This document shows, piece by piece, positions 27,747-34,791 of a stretch of 64,000 nt of DNA (position 1 is the stretch's first letter; each line of letters begins with the position of its first letter). This stretch comes from Phyllobacterium sp. OV277 (GTDB taxonomy: Bacteria > Pseudomonadota > Alphaproteobacteria > Rhizobiales > Rhizobiaceae): contig NZ_FNIY01000004.1 in NCBI RefSeq assembly GCF_900104355.1, forward strand, positions 1 to 64,000, read 5' to 3'. The translations under genes were made by a program, and so were the position numbers. The notes below the pieces were generated by a model that saw only the letters and a list, made by a program, of their open reading frames with translations, was not told where the DNA came from and searched no databases.

Positions 27747-28823
27747 TCAATGCGTGGCAGTTTTACTGCCAAGACGCATTCCACTAGCACCATCAAACAG
27801 ATGGCTGTGAGCAGGATCAATCCCTATGTGAATTCTATCGCCTGATTTAATGGAGAGCCGCTCACGGAAGAGGCACATGATCTCCTGATCACCCAATTTG
27901 CCAACCACCATGATTTCCGATCCCGTTGGTTCGACAACACTGACGTCGACCGGAATGCCGCCCTCCGCAATCCTTATATGTTCCGGGCGCACGCCATAAA
28001 TTACCTCACCTGATCCTGCCGATGCAATCGTCTGCGGTACAGGCAGTTTGATCCCCTCCGCCGTTTGAAACGAACCAACTCCCGCCAGACTGCCCCGGAT
28101 GAAATTCATCGACGGTGATCCGATAAACCCGGCGACAAATAGATTGGCCGGATAGTCATAGAGGTCGAGCGGCGTACCGATCTGCTCAACCAGACCATCC
28201 TTCATCACAACGATCTTGTCCGCCATGGTCATGGCCTCGATCTGATCGTGAGTTACATAGACAATAGTTGTCCCGAGCCGCTGGTGTAGCCCCTTGATTT
28301 CGCTGCGCATCTGCACCCGCAATTTGGCATCGAGATTAGAAAGTGGCTCATCAAACAGGAACACCTGCGGATCGCGGACAATGGCGCGGCCCATGGCAAC
28401 ACGCTGCCGTTGACCGCCTGACAATTGCCGGGGAAACCGGTCGAGCAGTTTTTCCAGACCAAGGATTTCGGCAGCCCGGCCAACACGACTTTCCTTTTCC
28501 TGCTTCGGCGCATTCTTCAGCATGAGCGCAAAGCCCATATTGTCGGCAACAGTCATATGGGGATAGAGCGCATAGTTCTGGAACACCATGGCAATGTCGC
28601 GTTCCTTGGCAGGCAGATCATTGACCACACGACTGCCAATCGCAATCTCGCCCGTGGTGATCTCTTCAAGCCCTGCGATCATACGCAGCAACGTCGATTT
28701 TCCGCAGCCTGATGGCCCAACGAGAATAACGAATTCGCCATCTTCAATATCGACGGAGACACCGTGCATTACATTGACAGTACCGTATTTCTTGGTGACA
28801 TCCTTGATCGAGACCGAAGCCAT
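27747..28823 (-). CDS. sugar ABC transporter ATPase (UgpC/MalK type)
   Basis: 358-residue ATPase with [41 protein letters not shown] and a TOBE domain with GVRPEHIR. ATG 28823 is the family start (MASVSIKDV). Fourth transport gene of the 26.5-33.6 kb operon; third MalK-type ATPase in the window, suggesting each importer has its own. Confidence 0.9.
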   Translation of the reverse strand: MASVSIKDVTKKYGTVNVMHGVSVDIEDGEFVILVGPSGCGKSTLLRMIAGLEEITTGEIAIGSRVVNDLPAKERDIAMVFQNYALYPHMTVADNMGFALMLKNAPKQEKESRVGRAAEILGLEKLLDRFPRQLSGGQRQRVAMGRAIVRDPQVFLFDEPLSNLDAKLRVQMRSEIKGLHQRLGTTIVYVTHDQIEAMTMADKIVVMKDGLVEQIGTPLDLYDYPANLFVAGFIGSPSMNFIRGSLAGVGSFQTAEGIKLPVPQTIASAGSGEVIYGVRPEHIRIAEGGIPVDVSVVEPTGSEIMVVGKLGDQEIMCLFRERLSIKSGDRIHIGIDPAHSHLFDGASGMRLGSKTATH

Positions 28824-28840
28824 CGCGTTCTCCCTGTTCC

Positions 28841-28855
28841 CTAATATTATACTAG
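28841..28855. promoter_or_regulatory. pseudo-palindrome like the GntR sites at 4.6 and 7.4 kb
   Basis: CTAATAT-T-ATACTAG has matching arms at six of seven positions and shares the central TATTATA with the sites at 4587 and 7369. It lies inside an operon, over the stop codon of a permease gene, so a regulatory role is doubtful. Confidence 0.2.
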
Positions 28856-29676
28856 CCGCCCTTGACGGCACCGGCGGTAAGACCCGCAATGATCTGGCGT
28901 TGCGCAAAAATTGTCAGCAACAGCACAGGCAGCGTAACGACCAGCGCCGCAGCGGCCAATGGGCCCCAACTGACCTGTTCAAAGGACAGCATATTGTAGA
29001 CTGCGACAGGCAGCGTCCGGGTCTCGCGACTGGCAAGCACAATGCCAAAGACGAAATTGTTCCAGGAAAAGATCACCGCCAATATCAACGAAACCACAAT
29101 ACCGGGTTTGGCAATCGGCAGCGCTACCTTGACAAAAACCTGCCACGAGGTTGCGCCGTCAATCATGGCAGCCTCTTCCAGTTCCATCGGCGTTGTTTCG
29201 AAATAGCCGATCATGATCCAGATCACGATGGGCACTGTCACAACCAGATGGATGATGATCTGCGGCCACAGTGTCCCCAGCAACCCCATTGTCTGGAAAA
29301 GCAGAAACAAGGGGATGAGATAGGAAAGGCCCGGCGTCATACGCGCGATCATGACGACGATGGCCGCCTTGTCGGCGCGCAAACGTGCAATACCATAACC
29401 CGCTGGAACCCCGACAAGCAGCGCAAGCAATGTCGATATGCCAGTTACGACGAGACTGTTCCAGAAGTAGTGGAGGAAATCGTTGGTCGCAAAGATCTGC
29501 GTGTAATTTGACCACGCGATGCGTTCCGGAATGAAGATGGGCGGATAGGCGCCGTTGTCGATCTCATATTTCAACGACAGCGACAACATCCAGAGAAAGA
29601 AGAAAATGGCGGGCGAAACAATCACGAACACGACAAAGGCTGTGCCCAGTGATTTCAGCGGACTACGGCGGGCCAT
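28852..29676 (-). CDS. CUT1 sugar ABC transporter permease 2
   Basis: 274-residue MalG-type permease with six membrane segments and EAA loop EEAAMIDGATSWQVFVKVALP (residues near 175-195). Eleven bases after the partner permease stop and 28 bp before the ATPase start. Part of the importer for the sugar acid or oligosaccharide handled by this operon. Confidence 0.88.
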   Translation of the reverse strand: MARRSPLKSLGTAFVVFVIVSPAIFFFLWMLSLSLKYEIDNGAYPPIFIPERIAWSNYTQIFATNDFLHYFWNSLVVTGISTLLALLVGVPAGYGIARLRADKAAIVVMIARMTPGLSYLIPLFLLFQTMGLLGTLWPQIIIHLVVTVPIVIWIMIGYFETTPMELEEAAMIDGATSWQVFVKVALPIAKPGIVVSLILAVIFSWNNFVFGIVLASRETRTLPVAVYNMLSFEQVSWGPLAAAALVVTLPVLLLTIFAQRQIIAGLTAGAVKGG

Positions 29677-29687
29677 CGGCGTCTCCC

Positions 29688-30614
29688 TCAGCTATTCCAT
29701 TTGGTCCGCTGGCGCAGGTAAAGCAGCGCCAGAGACATGGTGATGATGACGATGAAGAAGACCACGGCAATCGCCGAGCCATAGCCTATGTCGTAATAGG
29801 AGAACGCAACGTTATAGAGATAGATATTGATCGTTTCGGATGCCGTTCCCGGGCCGCCTTGCGTCATGGCAAAAATGATGTCGAAGCTTTTCAGGGCATC
29901 GATTGAACGGATGATCACTGCGACCATCATGAACGGCAGGATCATCGGCAGTGTGATGTAGCGGAATTTCTGCCAACCATTGGCGCCGTCAATCTCCGCG
30001 CTTTCAAAGGGATCGCGCGGCATGGAAGCGAGCCCCCCGAGCACAATCAGCATGACCAGCGGCGTCCATTGCCATGTCTCAACAAGCACAAGTGACGGAA
30101 TCACTGTCTTCTGATTGAATATCCATTCCTGCGGACCAATCCCAACCAGTGACAACAAGTAATTGAGAACCCCAAGCTGCGGGTGGTACATCATGGTCCA
30201 GACCAGTGCGATCGCCACGGGCGTTGCCATCATCGGCATGACGAATATACCGCGTAAGAGACCACGCATCGGCAGTTTGCTGTCAAAGATCAGGGCCGCA
30301 ATGGTTCCGAAAAATAAAGGGGCAATGACGGAGAGAAGCGTATAGAGCACCGTGTGCCCCATGGATTGCCAGAAGCGGACATCACTGGCCAACCGGGTAA
30401 AATTGGCAAAGCCGACAAAGCTTTGTTCGCCGCCAAGATGCCATTCATTGACACTCATCCACAGCGTGAACGCCCACGGGAATAGAATGACCGCCCCGAC
30501 AATAACCAGCGCCGGAATAACAAACGGCCAATAGCTCGGCTTGAGCCGGCGTTTGCCTGTTCTGGCCTTGGTGTTTTGTGCCTCACTGGTCATGGTCGGA
30601 GCGGCGATTGTCAT
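29688..30614 (-). CDS. CUT1 sugar ABC transporter permease 1
   Basis: 308-residue MalF-type permease with an N-terminal cytoplasmic tail rich in charged and polar residues, about six membrane segments, and the EAA-like loop ESAEIDGANGWQKFRYITLP, which has Ser for the first Ala. Its ATG overlaps the binding-protein stop (ATGA). Confidence 0.88.
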   Translation of the reverse strand: MTIAAPTMTSEAQNTKARTGKRRLKPSYWPFVIPALVIVGAVILFPWAFTLWMSVNEWHLGGEQSFVGFANFTRLASDVRFWQSMGHTVLYTLLSVIAPLFFGTIAALIFDSKLPMRGLLRGIFVMPMMATPVAIALVWTMMYHPQLGVLNYLLSLVGIGPQEWIFNQKTVIPSLVLVETWQWTPLVMLIVLGGLASMPRDPFESAEIDGANGWQKFRYITLPMILPFMMVAVIIRSIDALKSFDIIFAMTQGGPGTASETINIYLYNVAFSYYDIGYGSAIAVVFFIVIITMSLALLYLRQRTKWNS

Positions 30615-31936
30615 TTGCCCTCACTGCGCGCAAGGATCGGCCGGAACTCTTCGGTTGCCCGTTTCATTTCCGTTGCAGGGTCAGCACCACCGAGAAGGTT
30701 GGTCAGCCCGACACCCATCACATCGCGGAACTCTGTGACCGGGACGATAACGGGCAGGCAAAGCTGGCTGACCTTGGCCGATGCCGTCAACACATCAACC
30801 CATTCGGACGGCATGGTTACACCCTTGCGAACCTCGGGATCATTGAGAATCGAATTGCGGAACGGTACACCGGAACCGGTTTGCAGCAGGCGTGCGCCCA
30901 TCTCCTTCGAGATTGCCCACTGGCAATAAAGATAGGCTGCTTCCTTCTTCGATGACCCTTCCGTCACCCCGATACCGTCACCAAATGTTGGCGCGGCCTG
31001 CGTGACTGGTCCCTTCGGCATAACGCCATAGCCGACCTTGCCAACGACCCGCGATTTCTCCGGGTTTTCCAGTGGCGGCGCAAAACCGATACCGTCAAGC
31101 CACATGGCAACCTTGCCCTGCAAGAAGTTTGATTGGCATTCGGCCCAATTGAAGCCAGTCACACCGGGAGGTGCGGATTTCGTCATCAGCCGCTGGTAGA
31201 GCGTTGCCGCTTCGATAGCTTCAGGCGTGTCGGTCTGGAGATTGCCATCATCAATCGTGCTCTTGCCATAACCAAGCATGAGACTGGCCCAGACAGGCGT
31301 ATTGGCGTTCTTCATGCCCCGCGCGACGAAGCCGTAAGTGCCCTTGCTCGTATCGGTAAGCTTCTCTGCTGCACTCACCAGCTCATCAAAGGATTTTGGA
31401 TATTCGACCCCTTTGGCGGCAAAGAGTTCCTTGTTCCAATAGAGAATCCAGTAATCCACTGAGAACGGAAGACCGCCGAAACGACCGTTTTTGTCCTTGG
31501 CAAAAGCCAACCCGGCTTCAGCGAAATCGCTTTCGACGAGTGAAGGTTCGGTAAGGCTGGGGTCCTTCAGGAATGGTGTCAGGTCGGCAAGCCAGCCGCC
31601 CTTTTCGAACTGCCGTTTCTGCACGTGATAGCTGATATGGATGACGTCAAAGCTCGGCTTGCCGGATGTCAGTTCAATCACGGCTTTCTGGCGCTGCTGC
31701 TGTTCCGGTGTCTGCTCAGAATTCACTTTGATCCCGGTCAGTTCTTCGAATTCTTTCTGATACTTTTGCAGAATATCGCCACGCGGACTCTTGATCAGGT
31801 TCACCTCAAGCGTCGTGCCCGCATATTTCTTCCAGTCGACATTGGCGAATGCCGGTTTTAGTCCGGCAAAGCTGGCAGCGCCTAGTGCTGCTGATCCGGC
31901 CAGAAATTGCCGGCGTGTCGGTTGAATCCGTTTCAT
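30611..31936 (-). CDS. Tat-exported sugar-binding protein of ABC transporter
   Basis: 441-residue family 1 binding protein with a twin-arginine signal (TRRQFLAGSAALGAASFAG) and cleavage near KPAFA, residue 31. ATG 31936 is 9 nt after GGGAGG; the ATG three codons earlier is too close to that site. Tat export would mean folding before export, unlike the Sec-type signals of the other binding proteins in the window. First transport gene after the GntR gene in the operon. Confidence 0.87.
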   Translation of the reverse strand: MKRIQPTRRQFLAGSAALGAASFAGLKPAFANVDWKKYAGTTLEVNLIKSPRGDILQKYQKEFEELTGIKVNSEQTPEQQQRQKAVIELTSGKPSFDVIHISYHVQKRQFEKGGWLADLTPFLKDPSLTEPSLVESDFAEAGLAFAKDKNGRFGGLPFSVDYWILYWNKELFAAKGVEYPKSFDELVSAAEKLTDTSKGTYGFVARGMKNANTPVWASLMLGYGKSTIDDGNLQTDTPEAIEAATLYQRLMTKSAPPGVTGFNWAECQSNFLQGKVAMWLDGIGFAPPLENPEKSRVVGKVGYGVMPKGPVTQAAPTFGDGIGVTEGSSKKEAAYLYCQWAISKEMGARLLQTGSGVPFRNSILNDPEVRKGVTMPSEWVDVLTASAKVSQLCLPVIVPVTEFRDVMGVGLTNLLGGADPATEMKRATEEFRPILARSEGK

Positions 31937-31996
31937 GCTTATCATCCTCCCATGATTATTTCAGTGCCGTAACTCCCATTTCCGGCACCGGTGCAT

Positions 31997-32656
31997 TCAG
32001 ACTTTCAGAGCAAGGTTCCTTGCATTGTTTATGTGTTCAGCGATGGCATCCATCGCCGCCTGGGGTTCGCGTGACTCGATGGCTGATATTACCGCCAGAT
32101 GCTCGCGCATCACCGGAATGACCCGACCCGTGATGCGAAACCGCTCCTGGTTGATCAACCGCATCTTGATGGCATTGATACGATAGGCTTTCGAAATGAT
32201 CCCGTTACCAAGGGAATCAATGATCGTATCGTGCAGGGACCAGTCAATCGCCTGTGCGTGCAGCTCAAGCTCCGGCGTTTCACCATCCCTCAATGCCATT
32301 TCCAATGTCTCTTCATGTTCGCGGCGCAGCTTTGCCAACAGATCGTCGGATGCGGAAACGCAGAATAGCGCGATGGCCTCCTTCTCCATGAACACACGAA
32401 ACTGAAACGCCTCCCGGATAAGGTTGATATCGATATGTGCAATCTGTATCCCGCGCTGCGGAACCGTCTTCACCAGCCCCTCGGCTTCAAGCCTCGGGAC
32501 AACTTCGCGGATCGCGCCAAGCGGCATCCCCGTCATGGCCACAAGCTGGCGCTGCGATACGAACTGTCCCGGATGAAAATCACGGGCCAGAAGATGCTCT
32601 GTGAAACTGGCATAGGCTTTTTCACGCAGTCTTACCGGCTCGCCACTATCATCCAT
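31997..32656 (-). CDS. GntR-family (FCD) transcriptional regulator
   Basis: 219-residue GntR protein with an N-terminal winged HTH (HPGQFVSQRQLVAMTGMPLG then AIREVVPRLEAEGLV) and an FCD effector domain with the expected histidines. Encoded inside the catabolic operon between the DHDPS-like gene and the binding protein, so it probably senses a pathway intermediate and controls the operon through the palindrome at 33619-33632. Confidence 0.85.
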   Translation of the reverse strand: MDDSGEPVRLREKAYASFTEHLLARDFHPGQFVSQRQLVAMTGMPLGAIREVVPRLEAEGLVKTVPQRGIQIAHIDINLIREAFQFRVFMEKEAIALFCVSASDDLLAKLRREHEETLEMALRDGETPELELHAQAIDWSLHDTIIDSLGNGIISKAYRINAIKMRLINQERFRITGRVIPVMREHLAVISAIESREPQAAMDAIAEHINNARNLALKV

Positions 32657-32692
32657 GCCTGTTCCTCCTCGGGGCGCTTTTACGATTCCCCG

Positions 32693-33583
32693 TCAGGCTG
32701 CCGCCGCTACGAACAAACGATCAAAGATCGTCGTCAGATGCTTGAAATCACCCTCTGGCAAAGTGTCCAGCGGGCCGCGCGTGCGCCGCCAACCGTCTTC
32801 ACCACGATGATGCGCAACCATTGCCTTGACCGCAGGAATCACTGGATACTTCACCAGTTCGTTGACAGCCGCAACCACCTCTTCGTCATCACGCCCTTCA
32901 TCAATCATGCGCAGAAGACGTTCGGGGTAAAGATTGGCCAGCCCTGAAATCGCGCCCTGCCCGCCAAGCCGCACGCCGCCTGCAAGGCTTCGCTCGTCAC
33001 CAATCAGAATGGCAAGATCATTGTGCCGCGCCAGCATTTTTTCCGTATAGTTCCAGTTGCCGGAGGAGTCCTTTACCCCTGCAATGGCGTTGGGAAAGGC
33101 CTCCCGCAAGCGCGTGACAAGATCAATGGAAATCTCAACCGCCGTAACAGACGGGAGATTATAAAGAATAACTCCACGAACATCTGGTCCGATTGCCCTG
33201 AATGTTGCCGAATGCCAGTCAAACAATCCGTCATCACTGACATTCTTGAAGTAAGATGGCGGTGCAAGGAGAATGCCCTTGCATCCCGTATCAAGCGCAA
33301 ACCGCGCCTGCTCAGCAGCATCGACGTGGGAATTTGCCATGATGCCGACAACGATTTGCGATGGTTCAATTCCCGCCGCAATGAATTCCTTGATAACAGT
33401 CTGACGCTCCAAAGCACCGATAGACGAGCCCTCACCCGTTGTTCCAAACAACGTCACACTGCTGCAACCACGCTGCAAACAGGACTTTGCATGATCGATC
33501 GCGGCACGCAGATCAATTGCCAACGCCGCATCAAACGGCATCGTCAACGCCGCAGAAAGTCCAAACCGTTCAACCCGAGACAA
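32693..33583 (-). CDS. DHDPS/N-acetylneuraminate lyase family enzyme
   Basis: 296-residue Schiff-base TIM-barrel enzyme with GTTGEG (47-52), Tyr141 (YNLPS) and Lys171 (GVKDSSG), i.e. a complete active site of the DapA/NanA/KDG aldolase group. The genetic context (XylX-like dehydratase, sugar importer, GntR) suggests a keto-deoxy sugar acid aldolase or dehydratase rather than lysine synthesis. TTG 33583 lies 7 nt after GGGAGG and is preferred over an upstream GTG that overlaps that site. First gene of the operon. Confidence 0.82.
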   Translation of the reverse strand: MSRVERFGLSAALTMPFDAALAIDLRAAIDHAKSCLQRGCSSVTLFGTTGEGSSIGALERQTVIKEFIAAGIEPSQIVVGIMANSHVDAAEQARFALDTGCKGILLAPPSYFKNVSDDGLFDWHSATFRAIGPDVRGVILYNLPSVTAVEISIDLVTRLREAFPNAIAGVKDSSGNWNYTEKMLARHNDLAILIGDERSLAGGVRLGGQGAISGLANLYPERLLRMIDEGRDDEEVVAAVNELVKYPVIPAVKAMVAHHRGEDGWRRTRGPLDTLPEGDFKHLTTIFDRLFVAAAA

Positions 33584-33613
33584 TGATTTTCCTCCCACTC
33601 TCTCAATGAATAA

Positions 33614-33642
33614 AGACTACTAACATGTTAGTTATGAGTCAA
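33614..33642 (-). promoter_or_regulatory. promoter with 14-bp operator for the sugar-acid operon
   Basis: On the minus strand TTGACT (33642-33637), 17-bp spacer and TAGTCT (33619-33614) form a plausible promoter about 30 bp before the DHDPS-like gene. The spacer holds the perfect palindrome ACTAACATGTTAGT (33619-33632), placed as a repressor site between -35 and -10, likely for the operon's own GntR protein. Confidence 0.55.
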
Positions 33643-33685
33643 TAAGTTGTCACGCACTTTTTTATCATTATGAATACAGATGTTG

Positions 33686-34615
33686 CTAGACTAGGAGGAA
33701 CTGTTCAACTTCGTTTCGTGTTGGCGCACCGGCGCGTCCACCAAACCGTGCGCACTTGATAGCGGCGGCAGCGCTGGCAAACCGCATGATCTCTTCCATG
33801 GCCTGCCCCTCAGCCAACCCAAGCGCAAAGGCTCCGTGAAAGACATCTCCAGCCGCAAGCGTGTCCACGACATCCACTGGAAAAGCCGGCATATGGTTCA
33901 CTATACCCGCTTCGCCTTCCGACCAGAAACAGCCCTTATTCCCACCGGTTACAGCGACAAAACCGCGATAGCGTGCCGCCAGGGCAATCACCGCATGCTC
34001 GATATCCGTTTCACCGGTGACGATTTCCGCCGCGGGTTCGGAGGCGACAATGTGCGAGGCTAAAGGCAACAGTCGTTCAAGTGTCTCAAGCGGCGCAACA
34101 TCCGCATCGAGAACGCCGGGAACGCCTGCCTCCCGCGCCGCCTTGAGCGCAGTTGCTGCCGCCAACGGCCAGCGGACATCCGTCATCACCACATCGAATG
34201 CGCCGTCTTTAACCGACGGAATTTCCTCCGGCGCGCTCAAAAGGGTTTTGTCATAAAACGGCACGATCATACGCTCGCCCGATCTGTCGACGAAGATCGA
34301 CGAGAAGGCCGAGCGAGCGCCATCAATGCGGCGGACGAACGAGCAGTTGACACCTTCGTCTGTCAATTCGGCAACCACCCGATCACCAATATGGTCCAGC
34401 CCGGCTGAGGCCCAGAGAAATGCGTCACCACCGAGTCTCGCAATGCTGGCCGCCTGACTTGAGGCCATGCCCGCCGCAATCTCAACAGCCTCCTGCGGGA
34501 TGAATTTACCGGGACCGGGCGGCAACCTATCCAACCGGAAGATCGTGTCCATCGTCAGCGCACCAACGCACAAAATCCTTGGCTTCGTATTTGCCTGCAT
34601 AGTCATATTACCCAT
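33686..34615 (-). CDS. PfkB-family carbohydrate kinase
   Basis: 309-residue ribokinase-like sugar kinase with the N-terminal glycine-rich region (VEIAAGMASSQAASIARLGG) and the C-terminal ATP/anion-hole motif in the form DTLAAGDVFHGAFA, which has AAGD where most have GAGD; the catalytic Asp is kept. ATGs at 34615, 34606 and 34600 are all possible. Lies upstream of, and separated by a promoter from, the sugar-acid operon on the same strand; it may phosphorylate a keto-deoxy sugar acid or sugar in the same route. Confidence 0.8.
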   Translation of the reverse strand: MGNMTMQANTKPRILCVGALTMDTIFRLDRLPPGPGKFIPQEAVEIAAGMASSQAASIARLGGDAFLWASAGLDHIGDRVVAELTDEGVNCSFVRRIDGARSAFSSIFVDRSGERMIVPFYDKTLLSAPEEIPSVKDGAFDVVMTDVRWPLAAATALKAAREAGVPGVLDADVAPLETLERLLPLASHIVASEPAAEIVTGETDIEHAVIALAARYRGFVAVTGGNKGCFWSEGEAGIVNHMPAFPVDVVDTLAAGDVFHGAFALGLAEGQAMEEIMRFASAAAAIKCARFGGRAGAPTRNEVEQFLLV

Positions 34616-34649
34616 TTTGGCTGAATCAGCAGAGATGTGCAGCGATAAG

Positions 34650-34659
34650 GAAACGTTTC
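34650..34659. promoter_or_regulatory. LacI-like palindrome upstream of PfkB kinase
   Basis: GAAACGTTTC, within GGAAACGTTTCATC, is a perfect 10-bp palindrome with a central CG step, 35 bp before the kinase gene. It resembles LacI-family operators and the GAAACC arms at 20552, but is short. Confidence 0.3.
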
Positions 34660-34791
34660 ATCTGATCCGTCAAGCCAAGGGCAGGTCCTCCAATTTTCCG
34701 TGGAACGCTTTGTGCGCGGCAGGATCAAATGATTGCCGATTGCCACTGGCAGCCCTATGGTCACCCTCCGATTATGATTGATGAGACCAGT

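Noticed and set aside
32693-33583. DHDPS-family gene as dapA of lysine synthesis
   Set aside because: It lies in a sugar importer operon with a GntR regulator and a XylX-like enzyme, which points to keto-deoxy sugar acids instead.
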